Assembly (NCBI RefSeq): GCF_033304595.1
Contig: NZ_CP116341.1
Coordinates: forward strand, 2,893,001 to 2,957,000
DNA length: 64,000 nt
Source of the DNA: Sporosarcina jeotgali
GTDB lineage: Bacteria > Bacillota > Bacilli > Bacillales_A > Planococcaceae
Direction: 5' to 3'
Position numbers and translations under genes: made by a program. The notes beneath the pieces are model-generated. The model saw only the letters and a program-made list of their open reading frames with translations, was not told the DNA's origin and did not search any database. Below, piece after piece: positions 41,029-52,572 of the stretch (positions are counted from its first letter, which is position 1; each line of letters begins with the position of its first letter).

Positions 41029-41786
41029 GGTGTGGAAGGATTCGGCAGCCGCTTGCGCAATACTTCATACATAAGCAGCGAAGCCGCGACAGAAGCATTA
41101 AGTGACGTGACATGGCCACGCATCGGCAAGTGGTACAGAAAATCACATTTCTCTTTCAATAGTCGCGACATTCCTTTTCCTTCACTGCCTATAATGACAG
41201 CGAGCGGAAGCGTTGCATCCATTGTCCGATAATCAGCAGATCCTTTTGCATCTGTTCCAGCGATCCAAACGCCTTTTTTCTTCAATTCATCGACGGTTTG
41301 ACCCAAGTTCACCACGCGAACAACGGGAACGTGTTCAATCGCACCTGTAGAGGCTTTTGCAACCACACCTGTAAGTCCTACCGAACGTCTTTTTGGAATG
41401 ATAATTCCGTGTACGCCGACAGCGTCTGCAGTACGCAGGATCGACCCAAGATTATGGGGATCTTCGAGTTCATCCAACAGCAGGATAAACGGATCTTCTC
41501 CGCGTTGTTCTGCAACCGCAAAAATATCGTCCAGCTCCGCATACGTATAGGCTGCTACAGACGCGACGATGCCCTGGTGATTTACATCGAGCAGCTGGTC
41601 CAGCTTCTTTTTAGGGACAGCTTGTACAACCACACCCGCCTTTTTAGCAAGTGTTGTAATCTCTCCGATACTTTGCTTATTCAATCCTTCGGCAATCCAG
41701 ATTTTGTTCAATTCTCTTCCTGAACGCAGTGCCTCGACAATTGGATTTTTGCCGCCAATCATTTCAGTTCCTTCAGTTTCTGACAC
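41025..41786 (-). CDS. rlmB: 23S rRNA 2'-O-methyltransferase, TrmH/SpoU family (RlmB)
   Basis: The GTG at 41786, 8 nt after AAGGAGG, gives about 253 aa; an ATG nine codons upstream has no ribosome site. It has an N-terminal L30e-like domain ([20 protein letters not shown]) and the SpoU knot motifs [27 protein letters not shown] and [16 protein letters not shown]. RlmB methylates a guanosine in 23S rRNA domain V. It overlaps mrnC by 14 bp. Confidence 0.93.
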   Translation of the reverse strand: MSETEGTEMIGGKNPIVEALRSGRELNKIWIAEGLNKQSIGEITTLAKKAGVVVQAVPKKKLDQLLDVNHQGIVASVAAYTYAELDDIFAVAEQRGEDPFILLLDELEDPHNLGSILRTADAVGVHGIIIPKRRSVGLTGVVAKASTGAIEHVPVVRVVNLGQTVDELKKKGVWIAGTDAKGSADYRTMDATLPLAVIIGSEGKGMSRLLKEKCDFLYHLPMRGHVTSLNASVAASLLMYEVLRKRLPNPSTP

Positions 41787-42201
41787 GGTCTTCTCCTCCT
41801 TCAATACATTCAATCGCTTTACGGATGAATTCAGCCGTTCTCTCGCTATCTTCTAACAAATACAAATAGCCTACGACTGCTTCGAATGCCGAACTGTGAT
41901 TGTAAGTTAATACGTCTGTGTTTTTCGGCACGGAACCAGATTTTGCATTTCTGCCGCGTCTCATAACAGCCATTTCTTCTTCAGTTAAAAAGTCTTCATC
42001 TATCATCGAGCGCAGTATCGACGCTTGCGCTTTGGCGGAAACGAATTGCGTCGCTTCCTTATGAAGGATATTCGGTTTCACGCGTCCTGATCGCAGGAGA
42101 TGCTCTCGCACCGCCTGCTCATAGACCGCATCCCCCATATAAGCCAGGGATAGTGCTTTTAGTTGCCGGACGTCAGCTGGACGCAAGCTGTATTCACTCA
42201 T
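41773..42201 (-). CDS. mrnC: Mini-ribonuclease III
   Basis: The ATG at 42201 overlaps the cysS TGA (ATGA), giving a 142-aa RNase III catalytic domain lacking the double-stranded RNA-binding domain: [20 protein letters not shown] and the second motif [17 protein letters not shown]. It matures 23S rRNA ends in Bacillus. An in-frame GTG four codons upstream is an alternative start. Confidence 0.95.
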   Translation of the reverse strand: MSEYSLRPADVRQLKALSLAYMGDAVYEQAVREHLLRSGRVKPNILHKEATQFVSAKAQASILRSMIDEDFLTEEEMAVMRRGRNAKSGSVPKNTDVLTYNHSSAFEAVVGYLYLLEDSERTAEFIRKAIECIEGGEDRVRN

Positions 42202-43598
42202 GCTCGTTTCCACCGAACCCCTTGTGCAGTATCTTCCAGCAAGATTCCTTGCTCCTTCAATTCACCACGTATTGCATCCGCACGGGCGAAGTCACGATTT
42301 TTACGTGCTTCTAAACGTTCTTCAATCAACTGATCAACCGCTTCATCGTTCAATTCATCCTTCTCTTTGAACGGCAATCCCAGAACATCCATCAACTGAT
42401 TGAATGTTTTCAAAAATGCTTCCAACACTGCTTTTTCTGTATTCTTTTCGAGCAGATAAACATTCGCTAAGCTTGCTAACTCAAAAATTACCGCAATCCC
42501 ATTAGCTGTATTGAAATCGTCATCCATTGCTTCTTCAAAAGCTGTCTGCTGCTCTTGGATTTTATGAAGCCATATATCGTGCTGGTCTCCATTATCGGCA
42601 GAAACCTCTAGACGGTGTTCGATATTTTGATAAGCGGTACGGATACGATCCAATCCATTCGATGCACTCTCTACTAAATCCTGAGAGAAGTTGACTGGAG
42701 AGCGGTAGTGAACGGAAAGCATGAAGAATCGCAGCACTTGCGGGTCAATCTGCTGAATGATGTCGTGAACTGTTACAAAATTCCCAAGTGATTTAGACAT
42801 TTTTTCATTATCAATATTGATATAGCCATTGTGCATCCAATAGCGTGCAAACGTTTCGCCGGTCAGCGCTTCTGACTGGGCGATTTCATTTTCATGGTGC
42901 GGAAATGTCAAGTCCTGCCCGCCAGCGTGGATATCAATTGTATCGCCCAGCAATTGCCTCGCCATCACTGAACACTCGATATGCCAGCCCGGACGGCCTT
43001 CTCCCCAAGGACTGTTCCATGAAATCTCACCAGGTTTCGCTGCTTTCCATAAGACAAAGTCAAGCGCATCCTGCTTGCGTTCACTCGCTTGGATACGGGC
43101 TCCCACTTTTAGTTCGTCTATTGATTGGTGCGATAACTTTCCATATCCATCAAACTTTCGAGTACGGAAATAGACATCCCCTTCTGACTCATAAGCATAT
43201 TCTTTTTCGATCAATAAAGAAATGAAATCGATCACGTCTTGAATATGATCGGTTACGCGGGGATGCATATCCGCTTTCTTACAGCCAAGCGCCCCTACAT
43301 CCTCAAAAAATGCTTGAATAAAACGTTCCGTTAACTCCGGCACTTCCTCGCCAAGTTCGTTCGCCGCTTTAATGATTTTGTCATCCACATCTGTAAAGTT
43401 AGAAACGTACGTCACGTGATAGCCCCGGTAATCCAAATATCTGCGGACTGTATCAAAAACGATGACTGGACGGGCATTTCCGATATGAATGTAGTTGTAG
43501 ACAGTCGGACCGCACACGTACATTTTCACTTCTCCTTCAGTAATTGGAACAAACGGTTCTTTCTTGCGTGTCAGCGTGTTGTATAACTGGATTGTCAT
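42198..43598 (-). CDS. cysS: Cysteinyl-tRNA synthetase
   Basis: A 466-aa class I synthetase with the zinc Cys in YVCGPTVYN, the HIGH-type motif HIGNARPV near residue 38 and KMSKSLGN near 266, plus the [13 protein letters not shown] zinc segment. It charges tRNA-Cys. Its ATG overlaps the cysE stop by one base, so it belongs to the unit controlled by the tRNA-Cys T-box upstream of cysE. Confidence 0.98.
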   Translation of the reverse strand: MTIQLYNTLTRKKEPFVPITEGEVKMYVCGPTVYNYIHIGNARPVIVFDTVRRYLDYRGYHVTYVSNFTDVDDKIIKAANELGEEVPELTERFIQAFFEDVGALGCKKADMHPRVTDHIQDVIDFISLLIEKEYAYESEGDVYFRTRKFDGYGKLSHQSIDELKVGARIQASERKQDALDFVLWKAAKPGEISWNSPWGEGRPGWHIECSVMARQLLGDTIDIHAGGQDLTFPHHENEIAQSEALTGETFARYWMHNGYINIDNEKMSKSLGNFVTVHDIIQQIDPQVLRFFMLSVHYRSPVNFSQDLVESASNGLDRIRTAYQNIEHRLEVSADNGDQHDIWLHKIQEQQTAFEEAMDDDFNTANGIAVIFELASLANVYLLEKNTEKAVLEAFLKTFNQLMDVLGLPFKEKDELNDEAVDQLIEERLEARKNRDFARADAIRGELKEQGILLEDTAQGVRWKRA

Positions 43599-44263
43599 TA
43601 GAGTTCATCCTTTTCATCACGAATTTGTTTTTCTATTTTCAAATCACTTAGCTGCTGTTCTAATTGCAGAATCCGGGCTTCCATCGAAGAACACATTTCC
43701 GAGACAGGGTCAGGCAAAGTGTGATTCAATCGGTCTTTTACACGAACGCCGTTGGAAATAACAACTTTCCCGGGGATTCCGACAACAGTGGATTCTGCCG
43801 GCACATCTTTCAACACAACAGAACCCGCTCCCACTTTGCTGTTTTCACCAATAATAATATTCCCAAGTACTTTAGCACCTGTAGCGACCAGAACTTTATC
43901 ATGAAGGGTCGGGTGTCTTTTCCCTTTTTCTTTTCCCGTTCCGCCTAACGTGACACCTTGGTAAATGGTGACGTCATCACCAATTTCACATGTCTCCCCA
44001 ATTACAATACCCATTCCATGGTCGATAAATAGACGTCTCCCTATTTTAGCCCCGGGGTGAATTTCAATCCCAGTGAAGAATCGGCTCATTTGGGAAAGCA
44101 CCCTGGCTGCAAAGTGCATATTCTTTTTAAACAGTACATGCGCAATACGGTGTGACCAAATGGCATGTAATCCTGAGTAGGTCAGCACGACCTCAAACGT
44201 ACTCCGTGCGGCGGGGTCTTGGTCGAAAATACAACGGATGTCTTCTCTCATTCTTGAAAACAC
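43598..44263 (-). CDS. cysE: Serine O-acetyltransferase
   Basis: A 221-aa left-handed beta-helix enzyme making O-acetylserine for cysteine synthesis. It starts with GTG, preceded by GGGGGG, giving [20 protein letters not shown], and carries hexapeptide repeats with [20 protein letters not shown] and [18 protein letters not shown]. The C-terminus is charged. A tRNA-Cys T-box (44284-44553) sits directly upstream, with cysS downstream. Confidence 0.96.
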   Translation of the reverse strand: MFSRMREDIRCIFDQDPAARSTFEVVLTYSGLHAIWSHRIAHVLFKKNMHFAARVLSQMSRFFTGIEIHPGAKIGRRLFIDHGMGIVIGETCEIGDDVTIYQGVTLGGTGKEKGKRHPTLHDKVLVATGAKVLGNIIIGENSKVGAGSVVLKDVPAESTVVGIPGKVVISNGVRVKDRLNHTLPDPVSEMCSSMEARILQLEQQLSDLKIEKQIRDEKDEL

Positions 44264-44283
44264 GTCAATCCCCCCTTTTCTGT

Positions 44284-44553
44284 AAAAAAAATACGCCTCT
44301 GTCTAATGACAGAGACGCATTTGAAGCGTGGTTCCACTCTTTTCGAAAGGGATTAAAAAAATCCCCTTTCACTCGACGTCTGTAACGCAGACGATACGTC
44401 CGGCTTACTCAATTTCAGCCTGGCGCTCAAAGGTGCATTTCTGTAAAACGGATGACCCAGATCTCTTTCAGCCGGTGGAGATCCTCTCTGAAGGGCGTGT
44501 TTTACATACTTCTCCTCTTCAACGCTTTAGTTATAAGTGATACGTTCTTAGAT
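44284..44553 (-). ncRNA. T-box leader specific for tRNA-Cys, controlling cysE-cysS
   Basis: The minus-strand leader of cysE has all T-box parts: stem I with GAGGAG and AGTA elements, the specifier region GAAATGCACC with TGC (Cys codon) at 44437-44435, the T-box sequence AGAGTGGAACCACGC near 44339-44325, and a 12-bp terminator (44319-44292) followed by eight T. Uncharged tRNA-Cys would favour antitermination and expression of cysE and cysS. This matches the known arrangement in B. subtilis. Confidence 0.95.
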
Positions 44554-44560
44554 TACTCTT

Positions 44561-44588
44561 ATTGTACACGGCTGTATCCGCTTGTCAA
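44561..44588 (-). promoter_or_regulatory. Sigma-A promoter of the cysE T-box transcript
   Basis: Minus strand TTGACA (44588-44583, perfect), 16-bp spacer, TACAAT (44566-44561), starting 8 bp after the gltX stop codon. Confidence 0.7.
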
Positions 44589-44595
44589 CAAAGGC

Positions 44596-46056
44596 TTACT
44601 GAACGAACTTCTCAACGCGCGCAATGATCTTTTCGCGGCCAAGCAATGCAATGGATTCCGGTAATTCCGGACCGTGCGCCTGACCAGTTGCAACTACGCG
44701 AATCGGCATGAACAAGTTCTTTCCTTTGTGCCCTGTTTCTTTTTGAACCGCCTTGATTGCTCCTTTGATGGATGGCGCATCGAACGTTTCAAGGTTCTCA
44801 AGCTGCTGCTTGAAAGAAGTCATGACTTCAGGAATTTGTTCCCCAGCCAAGATTTCTTTTGATTGTTCATCATACTCAACTGCATCACTGAAGAATTGGG
44901 CAGACAACTCAACAATTTCAGCACCATAGCTTAACTGGCTATGATAAAGTGCAATCAAATCATGAATCCAAGCGCTTTCTTCTGCCGTCATGTCCTCACT
45001 CACGCGACCCGCTTTTACGAGGTGCGGCAAAGTTAACGCAACAACTTCATCAAGGCTCAATTTTTTAATGTATTGGTTATTCATCCACGTCAATTTCTGC
45101 TTATCGAACATAGATGGTGATTTGGATAGACGGCTCACGTCAAACTGTTCGATGAGTTCCTCTTTTGTGAACAACTCTTCTTCCCCGACAGGAGACCATC
45201 CGAGAAGCGCAAAGAAATTGAACATAGCTTCCGGTAAGAACCCAAGCTCCTTATACTGGGAAATGAACTGGATGATGGACTCATCACGTTTGGATAACTT
45301 TTTGCGATCCTCGTTAACGATGAGCGTCATATGTCCATAACGCGGTGCTTCCCAGCCAAATGTATCGAATACCATAAGTTGTTTCGGCGTATTCGTCAAA
45401 TGCTCTTCCCCGCGGAAAACGTGAGACATTTTCATCATATAGTCGTCAATAACTACCGCGAAGTTATATGTCGGAATGCCATTCGCTTTCACAAGCACCC
45501 AATCACCAATGTCTTTAGATTCGAATTGGACACTGCCGCGAACAAGATCGTCAATTGTGTACGTTACGTTTTCAGGAACACGCATACGAATTGTAAATGG
45601 AATGCCTGCTGCTTCTTTTTGTGCAACTTCTTCTGCGCTTAAATGACGGCAAGTCCCGTTGTACATAGGAGCTGCAATTCCTGATACTTTTTGCTTTTCA
45701 CGCTCTGCTTCGAGTTCCTCAGACGAACAGAAGCACTTATATGCTGCGCCTTTTTCGAGCATTTCTCCTGAGTACTTTTTGTACGTATCGAGACGCTCCA
45801 TTTGGCGATATGGACTATAAGGCCCTCCGATATCTACAGATTCGTCGTGCTCGATACCAAGCCACTTCAAGTTTTCAAGTTGGGATAATTCACCGGCTTC
45901 GATATTGCGAACCGTGTCAGTATCTTCAATCCGCACTATGAATTTACCTCCGTGATGGCGAGCGAACAAATAATTGAATAATGCGGTACGAGCCCCCCCG
46001 ATATGTAAATGACCTGTTGGACTCGGCGCATAGCGCACACGTACTTCTGCTGTCAT
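44596..46056 (-). CDS. gltX: Glutamyl-tRNA synthetase
   Basis: A 486-aa class I synthetase with [20 protein letters not shown] near residue 10, the zinc-associated [11 protein letters not shown] segment and KLSKRDES. In Bacillales lacking GlnRS it charges both tRNA-Glu and tRNA-Gln, the latter for later amidation. It follows ispF by 65 bp; that gap may carry a weak promoter, not called. The stop is followed at once by the cysE promoter. Confidence 0.98.
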   Translation of the reverse strand: MTAEVRVRYAPSPTGHLHIGGARTALFNYLFARHHGGKFIVRIEDTDTVRNIEAGELSQLENLKWLGIEHDESVDIGGPYSPYRQMERLDTYKKYSGEMLEKGAAYKCFCSSEELEAEREKQKVSGIAAPMYNGTCRHLSAEEVAQKEAAGIPFTIRMRVPENVTYTIDDLVRGSVQFESKDIGDWVLVKANGIPTYNFAVVIDDYMMKMSHVFRGEEHLTNTPKQLMVFDTFGWEAPRYGHMTLIVNEDRKKLSKRDESIIQFISQYKELGFLPEAMFNFFALLGWSPVGEEELFTKEELIEQFDVSRLSKSPSMFDKQKLTWMNNQYIKKLSLDEVVALTLPHLVKAGRVSEDMTAEESAWIHDLIALYHSQLSYGAEIVELSAQFFSDAVEYDEQSKEILAGEQIPEVMTSFKQQLENLETFDAPSIKGAIKAVQKETGHKGKNLFMPIRVVATGQAHGPELPESIALLGREKIIARVEKFVQ

Positions 46057-46121
46057 GACTAGACATCTCCGTTCTGTTAGTTCAAATAATAAATACTTGT
46101 ATAGACTAGTTTACCAAAAAT

Positions 46122-46601
46122 TTAAGCTTTCACCAAAAGAATTGTCGCAAGAGAGGCAATCCCTTCTTCTCTTCCAACAAACCCTAACTTTTCTGTAGTA
46201 GTTGCTTTAACATTTACTTGACCGGGCTCTGCATGCAATAAGTCAGCTATGCGCTTTTTGATTGTTTCAATATGAGGTGCCATCTTTGGCTGCTGTGCCA
46301 TAATCGTACAATCTACATTACCTAAGACAAATCCTTCTTCTTCAACTAGCTTCCATACATCTTGAAGCAGCACTGCTGAGTCTGCGTCTTTAAACGCTGC
46401 ATCTGTATCCGGGAAGTGATGTCCGATATCCCCTTTACCGATTGCTCCTAAAGCAGCGTCAGTAATCGTATGCAATAGGACATCTGCGTCCGAATGGCCG
46501 ACTAAGCCTTTTGTGTGAGGAATTGTAATTCCGCCAATGATTAAAGGGCGACCTTCTGCAAATTCATGTACGTCAAAACCTTGTCCAATTCGTATCATCA
46601 T
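46122..46601 (-). CDS. ispF: 2-C-methyl-D-erythritol 2,4-cyclodiphosphate synthase
   Basis: A 159-aa MEP-pathway enzyme, [20 protein letters not shown], with the zinc ligands Asp10, His12 and His44 (HSDADVLLH). It cyclises CDP-methylerythritol phosphate. Its ATG overlaps the ispD stop (ATGA). The pairing with ispD indicates that the organism makes isoprenoids by the MEP route. Confidence 0.97.
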   Translation of the reverse strand: MMIRIGQGFDVHEFAEGRPLIIGGITIPHTKGLVGHSDADVLLHTITDAALGAIGKGDIGHHFPDTDAAFKDADSAVLLQDVWKLVEEEGFVLGNVDCTIMAQQPKMAPHIETIKKRIADLLHAEPGQVNVKATTTEKLGFVGREEGIASLATILLVKA

Positions 46602-47293
46602 ACCGTCTCCTCTAGCCTTTTTTTCAGCAAGTATTCACCATAAGCAAGATCCTCTGGTGTTGTCATTTTAATATTATCGTACGTACTTTCAACGATCCGG
46701 ACTTCAAAGCCTGCATGCTCTGCAAGCATGGCCTCGTCGGTTCCTAAAAAGTTTTCTTGTTCTGCTAGTTGAGAAGCCTCTTTTAAAACTTCATAGCGAA
46801 ACGCTTGCGGCGTCTGGATGACCCATAAGCGTTCTCGATCTGCCGTTTCTTCAATAACCCCATCCGTGACATATTTCATCGTATCTTTTGCCTTCACGCC
46901 AGCAACTGCCCCGCCGTGACGAGATGCATTAATTACAAGTTCGTGAATGACATTTTGTTTGATGAAAGGACGAGCTGCATCATGCACGAGAACAATCCCT
47001 CCGGCTTCACTTGCCTGCAGACATGCTTTCACACTGTGCTGACGTTCAGTTCCACCTTCAGGCAGCGCGCATACTTTCGTAAGTTGTTCTTGCTGAATGA
47101 TTGTTTTAATTTTAGTGCGCTCTGAATCTTTCACAGCTAAAATGATCCCTGTACACCAAGGATCCTGCTGGAACACCGCAAGCGTATGGGCTAAAATCGA
47201 CTTCCCTTCAAGTTCAAGAAAGAGTTTGTTATGCCCTGCTCCCATCCGCGTTCCGCTTCCGGCAGCAGGCATCATTACCGTATAGTCCATCAT
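46598..47293 (-). CDS. ispD: 2-C-methyl-D-erythritol 4-phosphate cytidylyltransferase
   Basis: A 231-aa nucleotidyltransferase with the CTP-binding motif [17 protein letters not shown] and VHDAARPF. It makes CDP-methylerythritol. Two adjacent ATG codons occur; the second (47290) is better spaced from AAAGGAG and may be the true start. It lies 23 bp after yacL, the usual partner in Bacillales. Confidence 0.96.
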   Translation of the reverse strand: MMDYTVMMPAAGSGTRMGAGHNKLFLELEGKSILAHTLAVFQQDPWCTGIILAVKDSERTKIKTIIQQEQLTKVCALPEGGTERQHSVKACLQASEAGGIVLVHDAARPFIKQNVIHELVINASRHGGAVAGVKAKDTMKYVTDGVIEETADRERLWVIQTPQAFRYEVLKEASQLAEQENFLGTDEAMLAEHAGFEVRIVESTYDNIKMTTPEDLAYGEYLLKKRLEETV

Positions 47294-47316
47294 GACTCCT
47301 TTCCACTGAATGTTTT

Positions 47317-48417
47317 TCAGTGGGCTTTGGTTTGTTTACCGTTTTTAGGCTTCGCAAAAATCATACGGCCTGCGGAAGTTTGCAATACACTCGTAACCAC
47401 AACTTCTATAGCATTTCCAATATAATTGCGACCATCTTCAATAACAATCATTGTACCGTCATCTAAGTATGCAACGCCTTGATTGTGTTCTTTCCCGTCT
47501 TTAATGACGACTACATGCATTTCTTCACCTGGAATGACAACAGGTTTGACAGCATTGGCCAGATCATTAATATTCAATACGGACACGCCGTGCAAATCTG
47601 CAACCTTGTTTAAGTTGAAGTCATTTGTGACAACGAGTCCGTTCATCTTTTTAGCAAGTTTTACTAGCTTCAAATCGACTTCTGCTACATTTGGGAAATC
47701 TTCATCCGTAATGAGGATTTTCTTTCCATCCCCTTCTTGCAAACGGCGAAGCACATCCAGACCGCGTCTTCCTTTTGTCCGCTTCAGCGTATCCGCAGAA
47801 TCGGCAATGTGCTGAAGCTCAGTTAAGACAAACTGAGATACGACCAACACACCTTCCAAGAAGCCCGTATCAACAATATCCGCAATTCGTCCGTCGATGA
47901 TGACACTTGTATCGAGCACTTTATATACCGCGTCTGATGAGGCATCCACATCTGTTTCAGGCTCTTTTTTCCGGCCTACATTGCGGATAGAGAAGATAGC
48001 CGTCAAAAACTCATCTCGTTTTTTAAACCCGACTTGGAATCCTAAGTAACCAAACAACGCGGATAACAGGATTGGCAGTACAGATGTGACAACGGGGATT
48101 TGAATATTGCTTAATCCCCATCCCGCTAAGAATGCGACGAATAAACCGATAATCAGCCCAATTGAACCGAATAGTAAATCCAGTATGGGTGCTTTCAAAA
48201 GTAAATCTTCCAACCATTTTATGAAATTAACAATTGGATCTGTTAAAAACGTGCTGAACACGAAGAGGAATAGTGCTCCTAAAATGGCTGCGACATATGG
48301 GTTATTAATGAACGGGGTTGCTGTGAAGGAAGATAATTGGAATAAGTACGGAAGAAACAATACACCAAGTGTCCCACCAACCAATAAGAACATAATTTGC
48401 ACAACTCTTTTCAGCAT
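47317..48417 (-). CDS. yacL: PIN and TRAM domain membrane protein (YacL)
   Basis: A 366-aa protein with four N-terminal transmembrane segments (about residues 5-130), then a PIN nuclease-like domain from KVLDTSVIIDGRIADI (acidic residue near 169) to TNDFNLNKVADLHGV, and a C-terminal TRAM domain (VVIPGEEMHVVVIKDGKEHN). The catalytic acids are present, but the substrate is unknown. In B. subtilis disA separates it from radA; here radA is only 136 bp upstream. Confidence 0.92.
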   Translation of the reverse strand: MLKRVVQIMFLLVGGTLGVLFLPYLFQLSSFTATPFINNPYVAAILGALFLFVFSTFLTDPIVNFIKWLEDLLLKAPILDLLFGSIGLIIGLFVAFLAGWGLSNIQIPVVTSVLPILLSALFGYLGFQVGFKKRDEFLTAIFSIRNVGRKKEPETDVDASSDAVYKVLDTSVIIDGRIADIVDTGFLEGVLVVSQFVLTELQHIADSADTLKRTKGRRGLDVLRRLQEGDGKKILITDEDFPNVAEVDLKLVKLAKKMNGLVVTNDFNLNKVADLHGVSVLNINDLANAVKPVVIPGEEMHVVVIKDGKEHNQGVAYLDDGTMIVIEDGRNYIGNAIEVVVTSVLQTSAGRMIFAKPKNGKQTKAH

Positions 48418-48553
48418 TCAATCCACCTCCTTTTAGTAGTCCCAGTATACATGTATTCCCTATTGATTGCTTTCTTGAACCTTAAAATAAGGGAATCCCG
48501 GACCTATAGAACAGGACTCCCAAAAACACATAAAAGTTCCTATCTTTGCAAGT

Positions 48554-49927
48554 TTACTGCGGCAAACAAAGATCGAGTGCATCTCGGACAGTTTCAACTC
48601 CGACGACTTGGATTCCTTCCGGATAGTCCCATCCGCCAATATTGGAGGCTGGTATGACTGCCCGCTCAAATCCAAGCTTCGCCGCTTCTGCCACTCGTTG
48701 TTCGATACGGGAAACTCTTCGGACTTCACCAGTCAGCCCTACTTCCCCCATATAACAGTCTGAAGCCCTGACAGCGACATCACGGTAACTGGAGACGATG
48801 CTCATAAGGACTGCCAGGTCTATCGCCGGCTCATCCAGTTTCACGCCTCCGGCTACTTTAATATACGCATCCTGGGCCTGTAATAGCATGCCCATTCGTT
48901 TTTCCAATACGGCCATCAGCAGCGAAACTCTGTTTTGGTCCAGCCCCGTCGCCATCCGTTTTGGATAATTAAAACTAGATGGTGTAACCAGCGCCTGAAT
49001 TTCCACTAAAATCGGACGCGTCCCTTCCATGGATGCAACGATTGTTGATCCCGCACCGCCTTGCGAACGTTCTTGGATGAACATCTCCGATGGATTTAGC
49101 ACTTCCTTCAATCCCGCTTGCACCATTTCAAAAATCGCAATTTCATTTGTTGAGCCAAAACGGTTTTTCACACTGCGCAAAATCCGGTACGTATGATGGC
49201 GCTCCCCTTCAAAATAGAGCACTGTATCTACCATATGCTCGAGTAATCGCGGTCCCGCGATTTGGCCGTCTTTCGTTACATGACCGACCAAGAAGATTGC
49301 AATTCCTTGCGTTTTCGCGATTTTCATCAGCTCTGCTGTACATTCTCTAACTTGCGAAACACTCCCAGGCGCAGAAGCCACTTCCGGGTGATGAATCGTC
49401 TGGATTGAATCCACAATGACAAACTTCGGCTTAACATTATCAATCGTGTCGTGAATGAGGGCAAGATCCGTTTCAGCGTAAATGTAAAGTTCATCCGACA
49501 ACACACCCAGCCGCTGTGCACGAAGCTTCGTTTGACGGATGGACTCTTCTCCTGAAATGTATAAAACGCGCTGCTGCTGGTTCGCCAGGAGTGCGGATAC
49601 TTGAAGTAACAATGTAGATTTACCAATCCCCGGGTCTCCGCCAATTAGCACTAGTGATCCCGGAACAATTCCGCCGCCTAACACACGGTTCAATTCTTCC
49701 ATTTCAGTATGAACTCTCGGTTCATCCTCTACGGCAACATCATTGATAGGCATCGCTTTCTGTTTCACAGCATCGGAATGCTGGAATGCTCCGCGCGGTC
49801 CTTTTTGTACAATTTCCGTCTCTTCATCCATTGTGTTCCATTCACCGCAGCCCGGGCACCGTCCCATCCACTTAGGCGACTCATATCCGCAAGTTTTGCA
49901 CATGAATTTCGTTTTCTTTTTCGCCAT
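48554..49927 (-). CDS. radA: DNA repair protein RadA (Sms), RecA-like branch-migration ATPase
   Basis: A 457-aa protein with a C4 zinc finger (CKTCG then CPGCG near residues 9-28), Walker [11 protein letters not shown] near 96-105, the RadA-specific KNRFG motif and a C-terminal Lon-like domain ([11 protein letters not shown] end). It helps recombination intermediates and DNA-damage survival. It lies in the clpC operon downstream of clpC, with a striking 16-bp hairpin in the gap. Confidence 0.97.
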   Translation of the reverse strand: MAKKKTKFMCKTCGYESPKWMGRCPGCGEWNTMDEETEIVQKGPRGAFQHSDAVKQKAMPINDVAVEDEPRVHTEMEELNRVLGGGIVPGSLVLIGGDPGIGKSTLLLQVSALLANQQQRVLYISGEESIRQTKLRAQRLGVLSDELYIYAETDLALIHDTIDNVKPKFVIVDSIQTIHHPEVASAPGSVSQVRECTAELMKIAKTQGIAIFLVGHVTKDGQIAGPRLLEHMVDTVLYFEGERHHTYRILRSVKNRFGSTNEIAIFEMVQAGLKEVLNPSEMFIQERSQGGAGSTIVASMEGTRPILVEIQALVTPSSFNYPKRMATGLDQNRVSLLMAVLEKRMGMLLQAQDAYIKVAGGVKLDEPAIDLAVLMSIVSSYRDVAVRASDCYMGEVGLTGEVRRVSRIEQRVAEAAKLGFERAVIPASNIGGWDYPEGIQVVGVETVRDALDLCLPQ

Positions 49928-49950
49928 GCATGTCCTCCAAACGACGAAGA

Positions 49951-49993
49951 GGACAGCCCCTCCCTATTTTTTATAACTAGGGATGGACTATCC
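49951..49993. repeat. Near-perfect 16-bp inverted repeat between clpC and radA
   Basis: Plus strand GGACAGCCCCTCCCTA (49951-49966) and TAGGGATGGACTATCC (49978-49993) pair with 15 of 16 positions (including two G-T wobbles), around an 11-nt A/T loop. TTTTCC follows only on the plus strand, so in the direction of the genes it is a plain mRNA hairpin, whereas for antisense transcription it would resemble a terminator. Confidence 0.75.
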
Positions 49994-50010
49994 TTTTCCT
50001 CTGCTTCTTA

Positions 50011-52458
50011 TTAATTTTCGACCATTTCTTCTTGCTGTGTATTTACCGTGAATTCACCATCTGCATAGTCGACCGTCACTTTTCTTCCTGCAAGTGCAGT
50101 CCCTTTCAGCAGTTCTTCTGACAAGCGATCTTCCACATGTTTTTGAAGTGCGCGGCGAAGCGGACGTGCTCCATATTCAGGATCGTATCCTTCATCCGCA
50201 ATTTTCAACTTCGCCTCTTGAGTTAATATCAGTTCGATATCTTGTTCAGCGAGGCGTTTGCTCAACTCATCTGCCATCAACGAAACGATTTGCTGCAACT
50301 GGTCTTTCTCAAGTGAATGGAAGACGATCATTTCGTCTACACGGTTCAGGAATTCAGGACGGAAGGCTTTTTTCAGCTCTTCCAGCATCTTTTTCTTCAT
50401 GTCTTCGTAGTCCTGTTCACCATCTTGAAGATTGAATCCGACGTATTTGTTCTTTCTTAGCTCTTGTGCACCTACGTTCGAAGTCATGATGATTACCGTG
50501 TTGCGGAAATCGACCGTACGACCTTTCGAATCGGTCAAGCGTCCGTCTTCCAGTACTTGCAACAGAATGTTGAACACATCGGGGTGCGCTTTTTCAATTT
50601 CATCCAGCAGGATAACAGAGTATGGTTTTCGGCGTACTTTTTCAGTCAACTGTCCGCCTTCTTCATAACCTACGTATCCTGGGGGTGAACCGACTAAGCG
50701 TGATGTCGTATGTTTTTCCATGTACTCTGACATATCGATACGGATCATCGAATCATCGTCACCGAACATCGTTTCTGCAAGTGCTCTTGCAAGTTCAGTT
50801 TTACCAACTCCAGTAGGTCCAAGGAAGATGAATGAGCCAATTGGACGTTTTGGATCTTTCAAGCCTGCTCGCGCACGTCGTATTGCCCGGGAAATAGCGG
50901 CAACTGCTTCTTTTTGTCCTACAACACGGTTATGCAGCTCTTCCTCCATGTTCAACAACTTCGAGGATTCTGTTTCCGCAATCCGCGCAACTGGAATTCC
51001 AGTCCACATCGCTACAACTTCCGCTATGTCATTTACCGTTACTTCAGACTCTGTTTTTCCTTGCTTTTCTTTCCATTCCGTTTTCGTTGTTTCAAGCTCT
51101 TCTTTCATCTTTTGCTCTTTATCGCGATAAGATGCTGCTTTTTCAAATTCCTGACTTTGAACCGCTGCATTCTTCTCGGAACGGATGGCTTCAAGCTTTT
51201 TCTCAAGTTCCCGCATGTTTGGCGGTGTCGTATATGAACGTAATCGAACTTTTGAACCCGCTTCGTCAATCAAGTCAATCGCTTTATCAGGTAAAAACCG
51301 GTCCGAGATGTAGCGGTCGGACATTTTAGCTGCTGCATCAATTGCTTCATCCGTAATCTTCACGCGGTGATGTGCTTCATAACGGTCACGCAATCCTTTA
51401 ATGATCTGAACCGTTTCATCAACGGATGGTTCATCCACTTGAATCGGCTGGAAACGACGCTCAAGTGCAGCATCCTTTTCAATATATTTACGATACTCAT
51501 CGAGTGTGGTTGCCCCAATACATTGCAACTCTCCGCGAGCGAGTGATGGTTTTAAAATGTTAGATGCATCGATTGCACCTTCTGCACCGCCAGCGCCAAT
51601 GAGTGTATGCAGCTCATCGATGAATAGAATGATGTTGCCAGCCTGGCGAATCTCTTCCATCACTTTTTTCATGCGGTCTTCGAATTCACCACGATATTTT
51701 GTACCGGCAACGACAGTACCCATGTCGAGTGTCATCACACGTTTGTCACGCAGGATTTCGGGGACTTCGTTGTTAACAACTTGCAACGCAAGACCTTCAG
51801 CAATTGCTGTTTTACCAACACCCGGCTCACCAATCAAAACTGGATTGTTCTTTGTGCGACGCGCTAACACTTCGATCACACGTGTAATTTCTTTACCGCG
51901 TCCAATTACAGGATCGAGTGTTCCTTCACGTGCGATTTCAGTCAAATCACGAGCTAAACCGTCCAATGTCGGAGTCGCAGCTGATGCTGATGCATTTTGA
52001 CCGCTTGCGTTTGCAGCGTCGTTACTTCCAAGAAGCTGCAGCACTTGTTGACGCGCTTTGTTCAAGCTGACGCCTGCATTATTAAGTACTCGAGCAGCTA
52101 CGCCTTCTCCTTCGCGGATTAACGCAAGCAAAATGTGTTCTGTTCCGATATACGAATGGCCGAGTTTACGGGATTCATCGACAGAAAGCTCAATAACCTT
52201 CTTTGCGCGCGGTGTGTAATGTACGATTGGTCCGACTTCTTTACTGCCTGTTCCAACAAGTGTTTCTACGCCTGTTTCAATTGTCTCGAAGCTTACGCCG
52301 ATTGCTTCAAGTGCTTTGGCTGCAATGCCGCCGCCTTCACGTATTAGTCCAAGTAGAATATGTTCTGTTCCAATTGCTTCGTGTTTCAAACGGATAGCTT
52401 CCTCTTGAGCGAGTTGGAGTACTTTTTGTGCGCGTTGTGTGAATCGATTAAACATCAT
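50011..52458 (-). CDS. clpC: ATP-dependent Clp protease ATPase subunit ClpC
   Basis: The ATG at 52458, after AAGGAGAGG, gives about 815 aa, [20 protein letters not shown]. It has two N-domain repeats, AAA-1 with GEPGVGKT, a UVR-like middle domain, AAA-2 with GPTGVGKT, and the VGFN-type ClpP loop (KYVGFNLQ). With McsB and ClpP it degrades arginine-phosphorylated and misfolded proteins. A second CtsR operator lies in the gap before it. Confidence 0.97.
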   Translation of the reverse strand: MMFNRFTQRAQKVLQLAQEEAIRLKHEAIGTEHILLGLIREGGGIAAKALEAIGVSFETIETGVETLVGTGSKEVGPIVHYTPRAKKVIELSVDESRKLGHSYIGTEHILLALIREGEGVAARVLNNAGVSLNKARQQVLQLLGSNDAANASGQNASASAATPTLDGLARDLTEIAREGTLDPVIGRGKEITRVIEVLARRTKNNPVLIGEPGVGKTAIAEGLALQVVNNEVPEILRDKRVMTLDMGTVVAGTKYRGEFEDRMKKVMEEIRQAGNIILFIDELHTLIGAGGAEGAIDASNILKPSLARGELQCIGATTLDEYRKYIEKDAALERRFQPIQVDEPSVDETVQIIKGLRDRYEAHHRVKITDEAIDAAAKMSDRYISDRFLPDKAIDLIDEAGSKVRLRSYTTPPNMRELEKKLEAIRSEKNAAVQSQEFEKAASYRDKEQKMKEELETTKTEWKEKQGKTESEVTVNDIAEVVAMWTGIPVARIAETESSKLLNMEEELHNRVVGQKEAVAAISRAIRRARAGLKDPKRPIGSFIFLGPTGVGKTELARALAETMFGDDDSMIRIDMSEYMEKHTTSRLVGSPPGYVGYEEGGQLTEKVRRKPYSVILLDEIEKAHPDVFNILLQVLEDGRLTDSKGRTVDFRNTVIIMTSNVGAQELRKNKYVGFNLQDGEQDYEDMKKKMLEELKKAFRPEFLNRVDEMIVFHSLEKDQLQQIVSLMADELSKRLAEQDIELILTQEAKLKIADEGYDPEYGARPLRRALQKHVEDRLSEELLKGTALAGRKVTVDYADGEFTVNTQQEEMVEN

Positions 52459-52555
52459 TAACATTCCTCTCCTTCTGCAGAGAATAATTTTCATCGTACT
52501 ACTTCTATCTATATTCTTCGGAACCGTTAAACAATCGGTTTCCGGGTGAATTGAT

Positions 52556-52572
52556 TTTGACCATCTTTGACC
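52556..52572 (-). promoter_or_regulatory. CtsR operator directly upstream of clpC
   Basis: Minus strand GGTCAAA GAT GGTCAAA (52572-52556), a perfect direct heptad repeat with 3-bp spacing, which is the CtsR consensus. It starts immediately after the -10 box of a promoter at 52573-52601, so it would block initiation. Confidence 0.85.
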
